Assembly: GCF_003260095.1 (NCBI RefSeq)
Contig: NZ_PTPX01000012.1
Coordinates: 1-53,820 of the forward strand
Reading direction: 5' to 3'
DNA from: Glaesserella australis
GTDB lineage: Bacteria > Pseudomonadota > Gammaproteobacteria > Enterobacterales > Pasteurellaceae
Length of the DNA: 53,820 nucleotides
Shown here: piece after piece, positions 7,911-18,619 of the stretch
Position numbering within the stretch: position 1 is the first letter of the stretch
How the letters are laid out: the number at the start of each line of letters is the position of its first letter
Made by a program: the position numbers and the translations under genes
The notes under the pieces: model-generated
Database searches by the model: none
Told to the model about the DNA's origin: nothing
What the model saw: the letters and a program-made list of their open reading frames with translations, nothing else

Positions 7911-9209
7911 TTAACAATCTTGCTCTTTCGCACTCATAATCTCGATAATTTGTCTGTCCATATAGACCATACTTTTGGTGGCAATCGCACATAAATTGTT
8001 GATCGATTTATCCACACTATGCTCAACAATGCCTTCGTTGCCAGTCACTCGGCTGTTGTCCAACGCCATTAATACCGCTTTATAGGCAGACGACACCCCT
8101 GTAGAGACTTTCATCGCACAGCTGTTTGCCGCCCCGTCACACAGCACGCCACTGATGTCGCCAATCATACTGCAAATCGCCATACTGATCGCATTAAAAT
8201 TACCCTTGAGCAGATACGCCATACCTGCCGCACTGCCCATTGCCGCCGTGGTTACCGCACAAAGAGCCGACAGTTTCGGTAATTTGCTGTGAATATAAAT
8301 GGCAATGGTATGCGACAAAAACAAGGCACGGATAAGCTGTTCATCGTCCGCATTGACAAAGCGAGCCACAATCACGGACGGCATTGTCGCCGCAATCCCC
8401 TGATTGCCCGAGCCTGAATTGCTCATCGCAGGCAACAACGCCCCGCCCATTCGAGCGTCAGACGCTGCAGTGGTTTCAATCACAATGCGAGAGAGCAGAT
8501 CGTCCGACATCAAGCCCATTTCAATCTGTTTCTTCAAAGTTCGCCCGATATGCAAACCATACTCTTTCTCCAACCCTTCTTTTGATAAGGCAGAATTGAG
8601 CTTCGCCGCTTCCGCAATAAACGCAATTCGCTCAAGGGGAGCTTCCATTGCAAACTGATAAATCTGTTGTGCGGAAAGGGAATGGAAGAATTGGTAATCA
8701 TCGTGGCTTTCCGTTGCTATCGCTTGTTGTTGGAACAACACTTCGCCGTTTTTCTCAATCAACACCACATTGGTATGGCTGTCTTGAATACAAACCTTAA
8801 CCCAGCCACTTTCGCCCAACAACAAGGCTTCCGAATAGAGCGGATAATCCACATTGGCGATATCCACGCTCACCTGATTTGCCGCCAACATCGCTTTGGC
8901 TCTTGCCACATCATCGGGCTGAATATGCTTTAACACTTCCAAACCAGCCGAGCCATCGCCCGCAATCGCCCCCACCGCAGCGGCAATCGGTAAGCCGACC
9001 ATTCCTGTTCCCGGCACCGTTACGCCCATACCGTTTTTCATCAAATTCGGCGACACTTTCGCTTGAATTTGCACAGGCTCACAGCCCAAATGCGACTTCG
9101 CAATCGCTGAAGCCAACGCCAACGAAATCGGCTCAGTACACCCCAACGCAGGAGCAACATCTTTTCGCACAATGGCGATTAACTGATCAGCAAATTCAAA
9201 TTTATTCAT
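7911..9209 (-). CDS. cyuA: L-cysteine desulfidase family protein CyuA (YhaM)
   Basis: A 432-residue member of the UPF0597/YhaM family, which degrades L-cysteine to pyruvate, ammonia and sulfide with a 4Fe-4S cluster. The N-terminal motif is ALGCTEP (C24). Further cysteines cluster around residues 346-366 (CSMIGD, LCDGAAN, SCAMK), matching the expected cluster ligands of this serine-dehydratase-related family. A glycine-rich GGALLPAMSNSGSGNQG segment marks the active site region. In enterobacteria cyuA is paired with the cysteine importer cyuP. Here it is followed by chaA instead, and no CyuR regulator gene is present. Confidence 0.88.
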   Translation of the reverse strand: MNKFEFADQLIAIVRKDVAPALGCTEPISLALASAIAKSHLGCEPVQIQAKVSPNLMKNGMGVTVPGTGMVGLPIAAAVGAIAGDGSAGLEVLKHIQPDDVARAKAMLAANQVSVDIANVDYPLYSEALLLGESGWVKVCIQDSHTNVVLIEKNGEVLFQQQAIATESHDDYQFFHSLSAQQIYQFAMEAPLERIAFIAEAAKLNSALSKEGLEKEYGLHIGRTLKKQIEMGLMSDDLLSRIVIETTAASDARMGGALLPAMSNSGSGNQGIAATMPSVIVARFVNADDEQLIRALFLSHTIAIYIHSKLPKLSALCAVTTAAMGSAAGMAYLLKGNFNAISMAICSMIGDISGVLCDGAANSCAMKVSTGVSSAYKAVLMALDNSRVTGNEGIVEHSVDKSINNLCAIATKSMVYMDRQIIEIMSAKEQDC

Positions 9210-9455
9210 TCTCTTCTCTCTTTTGCAAAAATTTTCCCTATTCTAACCGCTTGTCGCTTATTGAAAAATAGATTTTTTAATGCTTGCATTAAATTGAATA
9301 AAAATGCAAAATAAAAGCATAAATAATCATTTTAAAGCCGTTGATTTTCATCTATAAAAAAGTTTAGCTTGAACGCAAACGGTTGCTTTGATAAACTCAG
9401 CCGCCTACTTCCTAAGAAGGCGTGTTACCAAATTCACATTAGGAGTAAAAAATAT
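9210..9455. promoter_or_regulatory. Divergent control region of cyuA and carA
   Basis: A 246-bp A+T-rich region between divergent cyuA and carA. A USS-like TAACCGCTTGTCG lies near 9246. A 14-bp AT-rich stretch AGCATAAATAATCA near 9319 matches 7 of 10 fixed positions of the ArgR box, which would fit carA, but this is weak. I could not assign a convincing -35/-10 pair. AGGAG at 9441-9445 is the carA ribosome binding site. Confidence 0.35.
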
Positions 9456-10580
9456 ATGTTCGAACCTGCCATTCTCGTTCTTGCAGACGGTTCTGTTTTC
9501 CACGGAAAATCCATTGGTTATCAAGGACATACCATTGGCGAAGTGGTGTTTAATACCGCAATGACGGGCTACCAAGAAATTCTCACCGATCCATCATACA
9601 CCAACCAAATTGTAACCCTGACTTATCCCCACATTGGCAACACAGGGACGAATGGCGAAGATGAAGAAGCCCACAAAGTGTATGCCGCAGGTTTAATTAT
9701 TCGTGATCTTCCTTTATTGCATAGCAATTTCCGTTCCAATTCTTCCCTTTCTGACTATCTCGTAAAACATCGCATTGTCGCCATTGCCGATATTGATACT
9801 CGCCGTTTAACCCGTATTTTGCGTGATAAAGGCGCTCAAGCAGGCTGTATTTATGTAGGCGATGATGTGGCAAAAGCATTGGAACTTGCCAATAGTTTCG
9901 GCTCAATGGCAGGGCAAGATTTAGCCAAAGAAGTCACCTGCAAGGAACTCTATCAATGGACAGAAGGCGAATGGCAATTAGGCAAAGGCTATGTGCCACA
10001 AACAAATCCAGAGTTTCACGTTGTCGCTTATGATTTTGGCGTAAAACGCAATATTTTAAGAATGCTTGCCGAACGTGGCTGTCGCATTACCGTTGTCCCT
10101 GCTACCACATCAGCAGAAGCGGTGCTTGCTCTAAACCCAGACGGTATTTTCCTTTCCAACGGACCTGGCGACCCAGAGCCTTGCACCTATGCGATTACCG
10201 CAATCCAAAAATTATTAGCCACCAAAAAACCGATCTTTGGCATCTGTTTAGGACATCAATTACTAGGCTTAGCAGCAGGCGGAAAAACCAAAAAAATGGC
10301 ATTCGGACATCACGGTACCAACCACCCTGTGCAAGATTTAGACAGCCAAAAAGTGCTAATCACCAGCCAAAACCACGGTTTTGAAGTGGACGAAGCCAGC
10401 CTACCAGCCAACGTGCGTGTGACCCACCGCTCATTATTTGACGGCACGGTGCAAGGCATTGAACTTACCGATCAATCCGCCTTTTCATTCCAAGGCCACC
10501 CCGAAGCCAGCCCCGGCCCACACGACGTGGCGTATTTGTTCGACCGTTTTATTGATGAATTAAGAAAGGTGAAGGGATAA
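9456..10580 (+). CDS. carA: Carbamoyl-phosphate synthase small subunit
   Basis: The glutaminase subunit that supplies ammonia to CarB for carbamoyl phosphate, used in pyrimidine and arginine synthesis. The N-terminal CPSase domain ([29 protein letters not shown]) precedes a class I glutamine amidotransferase with the nucleophile C264 in [10 protein letters not shown] and the His-Glu pair in [11 protein letters not shown]. The length of 374 is normal. The ATG at 9456 is chosen because AGGAG lies 10 bp upstream and MFEPAILVL aligns with the family start; the upstream in-frame ATG at 9369 adds an unrelated tail. Unlike the common carAB arrangement, carB lies 2.2 kb downstream. Confidence 0.95.
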   Translation: MFEPAILVLADGSVFHGKSIGYQGHTIGEVVFNTAMTGYQEILTDPSYTNQIVTLTYPHIGNTGTNGEDEEAHKVYAAGLIIRDLPLLHSNFRSNSSLSDYLVKHRIVAIADIDTRRLTRILRDKGAQAGCIYVGDDVAKALELANSFGSMAGQDLAKEVTCKELYQWTEGEWQLGKGYVPQTNPEFHVVAYDFGVKRNILRMLAERGCRITVVPATTSAEAVLALNPDGIFLSNGPGDPEPCTYAITAIQKLLATKKPIFGICLGHQLLGLAAGGKTKKMAFGHHGTNHPVQDLDSQKVLITSQNHGFEVDEASLPANVRVTHRSLFDGTVQGIELTDQSAFSFQGHPEASPGPHDVAYLFDRFIDELRKVKG

Positions 10581-10648
10581 CAAACGGTAAGATTTTGCGG
10601 AAAATTTGCAAAATTTTAGACAAAAGTGACCGCTTGTAAAAATAAATC

Positions 10649-10713
10649 GTAGGGTGGGTCTTGACCCACCACAAACAAAATCAATTTTTATGGTGGGTCA
10701 AGACCCACCCTAC
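10649..10713. repeat. Inverted repeat element with GGTGGGTC arms
   Basis: Two perfect 22-bp inverted arms (10649-10670 and 10692-10713) are separated by 21 AT-rich bases. Each arm is itself nearly self-complementary (GGTGGGTC-TT-GACCCACC). The GC-rich composition contrasts with the surroundings. It lies between carA and the phzF-like gene and looks like a REP/MITE-like dispersed element. It could also form a strong cruciform or RNA hairpin that separates transcripts. No T-tract follows. Confidence 0.8.
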
Positions 10714-10729
10714 AACGTAAAGAGAAAAA

Positions 10730-11569
10730 ATGCGTACCTACCCCTTTAAACTCGTCAATGTCTTTGCCGAACAGCACTTCGGCGGAAATCCCCTTGCGGT
10801 GTTTCCCGAAGCGGACAGCTTGACGGACGACGAAATGCAACAGATCGCCAAACAGTTCAATTTAAGCGAAACCGTTTTTGCGTTTTCATCGCAAACTGCG
10901 GTGGCGGATTTACGCATTTTCACCCCTGCCTATGAATTGCCACTGGCAGGACACCCAACGCTCGGCTGTGCCTATGTGTTGCAACAGCAACGCCATTTGC
11001 CCGAACGCTTTACGCTCAACACCAAAGCGAAAGCGGTCAGATTATGTGGAAAAAATGCCAAAATGGAGCTTGCGATTGATGGCTACTCAATACAGCCAAG
11101 CACAGCAACCCACCAGCAACTCGCCAAAGCAACAGGGTTAAGTGAAACAGCCATTGCCGAGACAGCCTACTGGCTAAATAGTGGCTCGCCACAGCTGTTG
11201 TTGCAGCTTAACAAAATAACTACCCTTGATGATGTTGCTATTGATATTGCAGCTCTTAGCAGTATTTGTCAGCAAGATGAAGATAGAACTGTGATTTACC
11301 TGTGGTGTGAAGAAAATGAGATGATTTTCTCTCGTCTATTTTATGTCACAAACAAAACACTGTTTGAAGATAGCGGCACAGGTTCTGCTGCAGCAAATTT
11401 AGGGGCTTATTTCCTTTCACAAGGCAAATTTCCCCTTGCTCGTCAAATTCATCAGGGCGACCAAATGGGCAGACCAAACCGTCTTACGCTAAGATTAGAC
11501 GATAATCAAACGATCTATGTGGGTGGACAGGTGATTGAAGTTGGCGAAGGGGTGTTTAGATTGCCATAA
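10730..11569 (+). CDS. PhzF-family isomerase/epimerase-like protein
   Basis: A 279-residue PhzF/YddE family protein with a diaminopimelate-epimerase-like two-lobe fold. The N-terminal VNVFAEQHFGGNPLAVF is diagnostic. The presumed general acid/base is E47 in LSETVFAF, and PLAGHPTLGCAYVL and EDSGTGSAAANLGAYF are the conserved glycine-rich lobes. No phenazine genes are nearby, and most bacterial members have unknown substrates, so phenazine synthesis should not be inferred. It begins 16 bp after an inverted repeat element and lies between carA and carB on the same strand. Confidence 0.88.
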   Translation: MRTYPFKLVNVFAEQHFGGNPLAVFPEADSLTDDEMQQIAKQFNLSETVFAFSSQTAVADLRIFTPAYELPLAGHPTLGCAYVLQQQRHLPERFTLNTKAKAVRLCGKNAKMELAIDGYSIQPSTATHQQLAKATGLSETAIAETAYWLNSGSPQLLLQLNKITTLDDVAIDIAALSSICQQDEDRTVIYLWCEENEMIFSRLFYVTNKTLFEDSGTGSAAANLGAYFLSQGKFPLARQIHQGDQMGRPNRLTLRLDDNQTIYVGGQVIEVGEGVFRLP

Positions 11570-11774
11570 CAGCCGGAGCAATTTTGTTGAAAATTTTATG
11601 AAAAGTGGTTGCTTGTAAAAGATAGGAATATATATGGGGCCGATAGATGTTTTCACCTAGCTAAAACACAGATAATTATCAAGTTAAATATACATCAATA
11701 TATTGATTGAAAAATAGCAACATATACTGCATAAACAAGTAATTATTTATAAAATCCAATATTAGGAGTTAAAA
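11570..11774 (+). other. AT-rich spacer before orphan gene
   Basis: A 205-bp strongly A+T-rich stretch. It contains a degraded USS (GTGGTTGCTTGTAAA near 11606) and a possible -10 TATACT near 11722 without a well spaced -35. AGGAG at 11764-11768 is the ribosome binding site of the following gene. No repeats flanking the inserted genes were found. Confidence 0.5.
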
Positions 11775-12743
11775 ATGAGCAAAAGTGTTTCTGAATTTAA
11801 TGAACTACGTATTCAATATAATAATAAATGGCTGTCTAATGAACGCTTTCTTTTTGAAAGTGAAAAGGAATTAATTGAAAAATTACATTCTTTAGAGAAA
11901 AGGCAAATTATAGACCCTGTAATTATTAACAATGAAATAGATAAGGATATAGAATCAACAAGTATAAGTTATATATTAGAAATGCTTGATTGTCTGCCTT
12001 TAAGACCAGATAATGGCTTTGATTTTATTTGGAAAATCCTTGATTCTATATCTGATGCAATGAAAGAAGATTACCAAAAACGAAATGGATTAGAATATAA
12101 GGAAGCTAGAATAAAATTGATATATCATGATATAAATAGTGATAGTGAAAGTGAGAAAATATTCAAAAATCTTATATCGGAAATGTCAAAGGCAATTACC
12201 TTAACAAGTTGTAAATTTATATCAAAAAGAATTTTTGAACACCATAAATCTTTTAGAAAAAATAACGATCGACAGGCAAAAACATTTGAAGGTAGATTAG
12301 TAAATTGCATATCAGATAAACGTTTTATTGAATTATTTTATAGTAAGTTTTTTTCTTCTATAGATAGTAATCATGAAACTAATCCTACTTCAGAATCTTT
12401 AAGAGATTCAGCTAGATTATTACAAAAGTTAATACATGGAGAAAAAATAAAATTGGGTGGACATGAATTTTATATAAAGAAAAGAGAGGAGTTTTTTTCT
12501 TTAATTATATGTACTCAATATCGTAATGAAAGAGCTCATGGAGATGTTTCACCACCTTTTAGAAGGAGCTCTGCAAAATTAGAAACATTTTCTCTTCCTT
12601 ATTTTTTAATGATTTACTCCTATTATTCATTAATATTAGTATTATGGAATATGAATAAGAAGCTGTTTGACTTGGAAAGTATAGAGTCGTCAATTAAAAA
12701 TACAATACAGAATTTTAAAAATATATTCAACTCAAATAAATAA
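11775..12743 (+). CDS. Orphan HEPN-motif protein, possible defence RNase
   Basis: A 322-residue protein of no recognised family, visibly more A+T-rich than its neighbours (many AAA, ATA and TTA codons), which suggests recent acquisition. Residues 250-255 read RNERAH, followed by [12 protein letters not shown]250-N251-x3-H255 is the RNxxxH active-site pattern of HEPN ribonucleases. It sits in a predicted helix followed by a hydrophobic helix ([17 protein letters not shown], 275-291), as in alpha-helical HEPN domains. The N-terminal two thirds are helical and charged, without an identifiable domain. HEPN proteins are common toxins and antiviral effectors, so an RNase or abortive-infection role is plausible but inferred. 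There is no adjacent antitoxin-like (MNT) gene. AGGAG precedes the ATG. Confidence 0.6.
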   Translation: MSKSVSEFNELRIQYNNKWLSNERFLFESEKELIEKLHSLEKRQIIDPVIINNEIDKDIESTSISYILEMLDCLPLRPDNGFDFIWKILDSISDAMKEDYQKRNGLEYKEARIKLIYHDINSDSESEKIFKNLISEMSKAITLTSCKFISKRIFEHHKSFRKNNDRQAKTFEGRLVNCISDKRFIELFYSKFFSSIDSNHETNPTSESLRDSARLLQKLIHGEKIKLGGHEFYIKKREEFFSLIICTQYRNERAHGDVSPPFRRSSAKLETFSLPYFLMIYSYYSLILVLWNMNKKLFDLESIESSIKNTIQNFKNIFNSNK

Positions 12744-12774
12744 TTCCTATCTTATTGAATTTAGAGAAAAAACT

Positions 12775-15700
12775 ATGCCAAAACGTACAGACATAAAAAC
12801 CATTTTAATCATCGGGGCTGGTCCGATTGTAATCGGGCAGGCGTGTGAGTTTGACTACTCGGGGGCGCAGGCGTGTAAGGCGTTGCGTGAAGAAGGGTAT
12901 AAGGTGGTGTTGGTGAACTCAAACCCAGCGACCATTATGACCGATCCGAATATGGCGGACGTGACCTATATTGAGCCGATTGAGTGGCGAACGGTGGCGA
13001 AAATCATCGAAAAAGAGCGTCCAGATGCGATTTTGCCGACAATGGGCGGACAAACAGCGTTGAATTGTGCGTTGGATCTGTCTCGCAACGGCGTGTTGAA
13101 GCAGTTCAATGTTGAGCTGATTGGGGCAACGGAAGATGCGATTGATAAAGCGGAAGACCGTGGGCGTTTTAAACAGGCGATGGAAAAAATCGGCTTGTCT
13201 TGCCCGAAATCTTTTATTGCACATACCCTTGAAGAAGCCTTGAAAGCACAGGAAGCGGTGGGCTTTCCGACCCTTATCCGTCCATCCTTTACAATGGGCG
13301 GTTCGGGCGGCGGCATTGCCTATAACCGTGATGAATTTTTGGCGATTTGTGAGCGTGGTTTTGAAGCGTCACCAACCCACGAATTGTTGATTGAGCAGTC
13401 GGTGCTTGGCTGGAAAGAGTACGAAATGGAAGTGGTGCGTGATAAAGCGGACAACTGCATTATCGTCTGTTCGATTGAGAACTTTGACCCAATGGGCGTG
13501 CATACGGGCGATAGTATCACTGTTGCCCCTGCTCAAACACTGACCGATAAAGAGTACCAAATTATGCGTAATGCGTCATTGGCGGTGTTGCGTGAGATCG
13601 GGGTGGATACGGGCGGATCGAACGTGCAATTTGCGATCAACCCTGAAAATGGCGAAATGATCGTAATCGAGATGAACCCACGTGTAAGCCGTTCTTCTGC
13701 GTTAGCGTCTAAAGCGACAGGTTTCCCGATTGCCAAAGTGGCGGCGAAATTGGCGGTTGGTTATACGCTAAACGAACTGCGTAACGACATTACGGGCGGT
13801 TTGATCCCTGCGTCCTTTGAGCCAACGCTTGACTATGTGGTGACCAAAATCCCACGTTTTGCCTTTGAGAAATTTGCCAACGCAGACGACCGCTTGACGA
13901 CCCAAATGAAATCTGTGGGTGAAGTAATGGCAATGGGCAGAACCTTCCAAGAGAGCTTGCAAAAAGCGTTGCGTGGTTTAGAAACGGGCATTTGCGGTTT
14001 CAACTTGCTTTCTGAAGAGCCTGAAAAAATCCGCCGTGAGCTTGCTAACCCGGGCCCGAACCGCATTTTATATGTGGCGGACGCATTCGGGGCAGGTTTT
14101 AGCTTAGACGAAGTACACCACTATTCCAAAATCGACCCGTGGTTCTTGGTGCAAATTCAAGATTTGGTGCAAGAAGAGCTTGCCCTTGAGAAGAAACAGT
14201 TAAGCGATTTAGACGCAGACGAATTACGCCGTTTAAAACGTAAAGGCTTTGCTGATAAACGTATCGCCCAACTCACCAAAGTGAGCGAAAAAGCGGTGCG
14301 TGATTATCGCCACGCCCTGAACATTTTGCCTGTGTATAAACGTGTCGATACCTGTGCGGCGGAGTTTTCGTCTGACACTGCTTACCTTTATTCGACCTAT
14401 GAAGAAGAGTGCGAAGCGAACCCGTCCGAGCGTAAAAAAGTGATGATTTTAGGCGGCGGTCCGAACCGTATCGGACAAGGGATCGAGTTCGACTACTGCT
14501 GTGTTCACGCTTCCCTTGCCTTGCGTGAAGCAGGCTACGAAACCATTATGGTGAACTGTAACCCTGAAACCGTTTCCACCGATTTTGACACATCAGACCG
14601 CTTGTATTTTGAGCCATTGACCCTTGAAGATGTGTTGGAAGTGGTGCGTGTTGAAAAACCGTGGGGCGTGATTGTGCATTATGGCGGTCAAACGCCGTTG
14701 AAACTGGCAAATGCCTTGCACGAGAACGGCGTGAATATCATCGGTACATCGGCGGACAGCATTGATGCAGCGGAAGACCGTGAGCGTTTCCAACAAATTT
14801 TGCACGAACTCAACTTAAAACAGCCAGCGAACCGTACTGCTCGCAACACCCACGAAGCCGTTGCATTGGCAAATGAAGTGGGCTATCCGTTGGTGGTGCG
14901 TCCGTCTTATGTGTTGGGCGGACGAGCAATGCAGATCGTCTATAACGATGAAGAATTGAACAAATATATGCGTGAGGCGGTGTCTGTTTCCAACGACAGC
15001 CCGATTTTGCTCGACCACTTCTTGAACAATGCGATTGAAGTCGATGTGGATTGCATTTGTGACGGCGAAAACGTAGTAATTGGTGGCATTATGCAACACG
15101 TTGAACAGGCAGGGATCCACAGTGGCGACTCGGCGTGTTCCTTACCAGCCTACTCGTTAAGCGGTGAGATCCTTGATGAAATTCGCAGACAAACCAAAGA
15201 AATGGCGTTTGCTCTTGGCGTGAAAGGCTTGATGAACGTCCAATTTGCCGTACAAAATGATGTGGTTTATGTGCTTGAAGTTAATCCACGAGCTAGCCGT
15301 ACTGTGCCGTTTGTCAGCAAAGCGACAGGACAACCGTTAGCGAAAATCGCTGCTCGAGTAATGGCAGGGGAAAGTTTGGCGGAACTCAACGCCCTTGAAG
15401 AAGTGATCCCACATAAATACTTCGTAAAAGAAGCGGTGTTCCCATTCATCAAATTCCCGGGTGTAGATACCATTTTAGGCCCTGAAATGCGTTCCACAGG
15501 GGAAGTGATGGGCGTGGGCGAAACCTTTGCCGAAGCGTTCTTCAAAGCACAATTAGGGGCAGGCGAACGCATTCCAAGAACCGGCAAAGTGTTCTTGTCG
15601 GTGGACAACAACGACAAATCACGTTTGTTAGATGTGGCAAAACGCTTGCAAGAACAAGGCTACGGCTTATGTGCAACGCTCGGTACAGCGAAATTCCTGC

Positions 15701-15972
15701 GTGAAAACGGCGTGGCGGCTCAAATCGTCAATAAAGTGCGTGAAGGCAGACCGCATATTGTCGATGCGATCAAAAACGGCGAAATCGCAATGGTGATCAA
15801 CACCGTAAACGGCGAACCGGAAGTCATCGCCGACAGCCACTCAATCCGCCGAACCGCCTTGCAACAACGTGTCCCTGTTTACACCACTATTGCTGGTGCT
15901 GATGCCATTTCTTATGCGGTGGCACATATCAACGAGTTTGGGGTTTATTCAGTGCAGGAGTTACATCAGTAA
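12775..15972 (+). CDS. carB: Carbamoyl-phosphate synthase large subunit
   Basis: A 1065-residue subunit (E. coli 1073) that makes carbamoyl phosphate from bicarbonate, two ATP and the ammonia delivered by CarA. It has two homologous halves, each with a pre-ATP-grasp and an ATP-grasp domain. The first starts [21 protein letters not shown] and the second [20 protein letters not shown] (about residue 558), with [13 protein letters not shown] and [13 protein letters not shown] loops. The C-terminal MGS-like allosteric domain (from about 935) would bind UMP, IMP or ornithine. It starts 31 bp after the HEPN-like gene, so at least some of its transcription may come through that gene. Confidence 0.96.
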   Translation: MPKRTDIKTILIIGAGPIVIGQACEFDYSGAQACKALREEGYKVVLVNSNPATIMTDPNMADVTYIEPIEWRTVAKIIEKERPDAILPTMGGQTALNCALDLSRNGVLKQFNVELIGATEDAIDKAEDRGRFKQAMEKIGLSCPKSFIAHTLEEALKAQEAVGFPTLIRPSFTMGGSGGGIAYNRDEFLAICERGFEASPTHELLIEQSVLGWKEYEMEVVRDKADNCIIVCSIENFDPMGVHTGDSITVAPAQTLTDKEYQIMRNASLAVLREIGVDTGGSNVQFAINPENGEMIVIEMNPRVSRSSALASKATGFPIAKVAAKLAVGYTLNELRNDITGGLIPASFEPTLDYVVTKIPRFAFEKFANADDRLTTQMKSVGEVMAMGRTFQESLQKALRGLETGICGFNLLSEEPEKIRRELANPGPNRILYVADAFGAGFSLDEVHHYSKIDPWFLVQIQDLVQEELALEKKQLSDLDADELRRLKRKGFADKRIAQLTKVSEKAVRDYRHALNILPVYKRVDTCAAEFSSDTAYLYSTYEEECEANPSERKKVMILGGGPNRIGQGIEFDYCCVHASLALREAGYETIMVNCNPETVSTDFDTSDRLYFEPLTLEDVLEVVRVEKPWGVIVHYGGQTPLKLANALHENGVNIIGTSADSIDAAEDRERFQQILHELNLKQPANRTARNTHEAVALANEVGYPLVVRPSYVLGGRAMQIVYNDEELNKYMREAVSVSNDSPILLDHFLNNAIEVDVDCICDGENVVIGGIMQHVEQAGIHSGDSACSLPAYSLSGEILDEIRRQTKEMAFALGVKGLMNVQFAVQNDVVYVLEVNPRASRTVPFVSKATGQPLAKIAARVMAGESLAELNALEEVIPHKYFVKEAVFPFIKFPGVDTILGPEMRSTGEVMGVGETFAEAFFKAQLGAGERIPRTGKVFLSVDNNDKSRLLDVAKRLQEQGYGLCATLGTAKFLRENGVAAQIVNKVREGRPHIVDAIKNGEIAMVINTVNGEPEVIADSHSIRRTALQQRVPVYTTIAGADAISYAVAHINEFGVYSVQELHQ

Positions 15973-15984
15973 TAATGCTAGAAC

Positions 15985-16012
15985 GTAAATGGAAGGGAAA
16001 CCTTCCATTTAC
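15985..16012. terminator. Hairpin between carB and rlmB
   Basis: A perfect 12-bp stem (15985-15996 with 16001-16012) capped by a GAAA tetraloop between the convergent genes carB and rlmB. No strong T-tract follows on either strand, so it may act as a weak or Rho-assisted terminator, or as a 3'-end stabiliser. Confidence 0.55.
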
Positions 16013-16025
16013 ATATAATCTTCTT

Positions 16026-16763
16026 TTATGAAAATGCTTTTTGTCTGACGATCTCAAATAAGCATACGCCCGTTGCGACAGATACATTAAGAGATGAAAC
16101 TGAACCCGCCATCGGAATACTCACTAATTGATCGCAATGTTCACGGGTTAAGCGACGCATTCCCTCACCTTCTGCTCCCATTACTAATGCTATGGAGCCT
16201 GTCAGTTTTACTTGATATAAATTTTCGGTAGCTTCACCAGCAGTGCCGATAATCCAAATGTTTCGCTCTTGTAGCTCACGCATTGTGCGGGCTAAATTGG
16301 TCACTCGGATTAATGGCACAGTTTCTGCCGCACCACAAGCCACTTTGCGAGCCGTTGAAGTCAGCTGTGCTGATTTGTCTTTTGGTACAATTACTGCATC
16401 AACCCCAGCCGCATCAGCGGTACGCAAACAAGCCCCTAAATTATGTGGATCGGTAACACCGTCTAAAATCAGCAAAAACGGGTTAGTTTTGTTGGCTAAG
16501 ATCTGATCGAGATCTGCTTCGTTTAGCTCTTTGGCAGGGATTACTTTGGCAATAATCCCTTGATGTACTTCGCCTTGTGCCTTATTGTCTAAGGTTTGGC
16601 GGTTTACCTGTTGCACCCGAATGCCAAGACCTTGTAATTCGTCTAGCAGTGGGGTGAGACGTTTATCTTCACGTCCTTTTAATGCAAACACCTCGATTAA
16701 TCGTTCAGGTGCGACAGCTAAAAAGGATTTCACGGCGTGAATACCGTAGATTTGTTCGCTCAT
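16026..16763 (-). CDS. rlmB: 23S rRNA (guanosine-2251-2'-O)-methyltransferase
   Basis: A SpoU/TrmD-superfamily knotted methyltransferase of 245 residues. The N-terminal substrate-binding domain ([10 protein letters not shown]) is followed by SpoU motifs: motif 1 [19 protein letters not shown], motif 2 [14 protein letters not shown], and motif 3 [23 protein letters not shown]. The family methylates the ribose of G2251 in the 23S P-loop. It lies downstream of prfC on the same strand, but a terminator-like cluster of hairpins separates them. Confidence 0.93.
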   Translation of the reverse strand: MSEQIYGIHAVKSFLAVAPERLIEVFALKGREDKRLTPLLDELQGLGIRVQQVNRQTLDNKAQGEVHQGIIAKVIPAKELNEADLDQILANKTNPFLLILDGVTDPHNLGACLRTADAAGVDAVIVPKDKSAQLTSTARKVACGAAETVPLIRVTNLARTMRELQERNIWIIGTAGEATENLYQVKLTGSIALVMGAEGEGMRRLTREHCDQLVSIPMAGSVSSLNVSVATGVCLFEIVRQKAFS

Positions 16764-16810
16764 AATGTAAGATATTGGTTTAACTATGTTTATTTAAATT
16801 TTATCAGTTC

Positions 16811-16829
16811 CCCCCTTTTTCAAAGGGGG
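16811..16829. repeat. CCCCC/GGGGG hairpin upstream of rlmB
   Basis: An 8-bp stem CCCCCTTT (16811-16818) with AAAGGGGG (16822-16829), in the 5' region of rlmB. This type of short G/C-run palindrome occurs as dispersed repeats in many genomes. It has no assigned role here. Confidence 0.5.
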
Positions 16830-16887
16830 AAATGTTCTTTGAATGCAAAATATATGTGGATTTTGACCGCTTGTAGCCCTCTCTCTG

Positions 16888-16942
16888 CAAAAAATTGCCT
16901 TACGCAATTTTTCGCTGTCTCTCTCCCGCAAGCGGGAGAGAG
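16888..16942 (-). terminator. Tandem hairpins downstream of prfC
   Basis: On the minus strand, just after the prfC stop, a perfect 11-bp GC-rich stem (16919-16929 with 16932-16942) is followed by a second stem (16890-16898 with 16904-16912) whose 3' arm merges into six T residues. The second is a classical intrinsic terminator. The first has no T-tract and overlaps a repeat-like CTCTCTCCCGC palindrome. Confidence 0.65.
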
Positions 16943-16947
16943 TAAAA

Positions 16948-18537
16948 CTAATGCTCTCTCGTTTTAAAGAACGCCACATCAGGATAACGCTCTTGAGCTA
17001 AATTCAGGTTTACCATTGTCGGTGCGATATAGGTGAGATTATCTCCGCCGTCTAGGGCTAAGTTTTGCTCATTTTTGCGTTTAAATTCTTCAAATTTTTT
17101 CGCATCGCTACATTCAACCCAACGGGCTGTGGCAACGTTTACAGTTTCGTAAATCGCTTCCACGTTATATTCAGTCTTTAAGCGAGAAACAACCACATCA
17201 AACTGTAACACACCGACTGCTCCCACGATTAAATCGTTGTTCATCAATGGGCGGAATACTTGCACAGCACCTTCTTCAGAGAGTTGCACCAAGCCTTTGA
17301 GTAGCTGTTTCTGTTTGAGCGGATCTTTCAAACGAATACGGCGGAACAGCTCAGGGGCGAAGTTCGGGATCCCTGTGAATTTCAAGTTTTCGCCTTGAGT
17401 AAAGGTATCGCCGATTTGGATCGTGCCGTGATTGTGCAAGCCGATAATATCGCCCGCGTAAGCCTCTTCGGCGTGAGAGCGGTCGCCTGCCATAAAGGTT
17501 AAGGCATCGGAAATAATCACGTCTTTACCGATACGCACGTGTTTGAGCTTCATTCCTTTTTCATATTTGCCCGATACCACTCGCATAAAGGCAACGCGGT
17601 CGCGGTGTTTGGGATCCATATTCGCTTGAATTTTAAACACAAAACCGCTGAACTTTTCTTCGTTGGCTTCCACTTTGCGTAAATCCGCTTCACGAGCTTG
17701 TGGGGCTGGCGCCCATTCGGTTAAGCCGTCTAAGAAGTGATCGACACCAAAGTTACCCAACGCCGTTCCGAAGAAAACAGGGGTTAATTCGCCGTTTAGG
17801 AAAGCCTCAAGTTCAAACTCGTGGCTTGCGCCTTGCACCAGTTCCAACTCATCACGCAACTGTTGAGCCAAATCATCGCCTACAGCAGCGTCCAGTTCAG
17901 GATTGTTCAAGCCTTTGACAATTCGCACCTCTTGAATGGTATGCCCTTGTCCTGTTTGATAAAGATAGGTTTCATCTTTATAAAGATGATAAACGCCTTT
18001 GAACAGCTTACCACAGCCGATAGGCCAAGTGATCGGTGCACAGTTGATCTTCAACACGTTTTCCACTTCGTCCAACAGTTCCATCGGATCACGAATATCA
18101 CGGTCGAGTTTGTTCATAAAAGTCAAAATTGGCGTATCACGTAAGCGGGTGACTTCCATCAATTTAATGGTACGTTCCTCAACCCCTTTGGCACTGTCGA
18201 TCACCATCAAACAGCTATCCACCGCCGTTAATGTGCGGTACGTATCTTCCGAGAAGTCTTCGTGTCCCGGCGTGTCGAGTAGATTGACCAAGCAATCGTT
18301 GTAAGGGAATTGCATCACGGACGTGGTAATCGAAATCCCACGCTGTTTTTCCATCTCCATCCAGTCCGATTTAGCGTGAGCTTGCGAGCCTTTGCCTTTG
18401 ACCGAGCCTGCGGTTTGAATGGCGTTGCCGTAAAGCAACACTTTTTCGGTAATCGTGGTTTTACCTGCGTCAGGGTGGGAAATAATCGCAAAGGTTCTGC
18501 GTTTATTCACTTCTTGGGGGTAGTTGTTTAATGACAT
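16948..18537 (-). CDS. prfC: Peptide chain release factor 3
   Basis: A GTPase of 529 residues (RF3, E. coli 529) that removes RF1/RF2 from the ribosome after termination. G motifs: SHPDAGKTT (G1), RGISITTS (G2), DTPGHEDF (G3), NKLDRD (G4). Domain II and the RF3-specific C-terminal domain follow ([23 protein letters not shown]). It begins about 130 bp downstream of the metallophosphoesterase terminator and appears monocistronic. Confidence 0.95.
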   Translation of the reverse strand: MSLNNYPQEVNKRRTFAIISHPDAGKTTITEKVLLYGNAIQTAGSVKGKGSQAHAKSDWMEMEKQRGISITTSVMQFPYNDCLVNLLDTPGHEDFSEDTYRTLTAVDSCLMVIDSAKGVEERTIKLMEVTRLRDTPILTFMNKLDRDIRDPMELLDEVENVLKINCAPITWPIGCGKLFKGVYHLYKDETYLYQTGQGHTIQEVRIVKGLNNPELDAAVGDDLAQQLRDELELVQGASHEFELEAFLNGELTPVFFGTALGNFGVDHFLDGLTEWAPAPQAREADLRKVEANEEKFSGFVFKIQANMDPKHRDRVAFMRVVSGKYEKGMKLKHVRIGKDVIISDALTFMAGDRSHAEEAYAGDIIGLHNHGTIQIGDTFTQGENLKFTGIPNFAPELFRRIRLKDPLKQKQLLKGLVQLSEEGAVQVFRPLMNNDLIVGAVGVLQFDVVVSRLKTEYNVEAIYETVNVATARWVECSDAKKFEEFKRKNEQNLALDGGDNLTYIAPTMVNLNLAQERYPDVAFFKTREH

Positions 18538-18619
18538 TCTGTTCTCTTCATTTATCTAATCTGAAATAAAAAACTCGCTATTTTCCCTGATTATCGGGGT
18601 ATTTGCAAAATTTTCACAA

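Noticed and set aside
9369-9455. N-terminal extension of CarA from an upstream ATG
   Set aside because: The extra 29 residues do not match the family, and AGGAG supports the ATG at 9456.
10730-11569. Phenazine biosynthesis
   Set aside because: The family name is historical; there is no phz gene cluster nearby.
11775-12743. Assignment as a defined abortive infection (Abi) or toxin-antitoxin system
   Set aside because: Only the RNxxxH motif and composition support this; no partner gene or named family can be shown from the sequence.
16808-16942. Insertion sequence remnant between rlmB and prfC
   Set aside because: The stretch holds only short palindromes and terminators, with no transposase coding or terminal inverted repeats.
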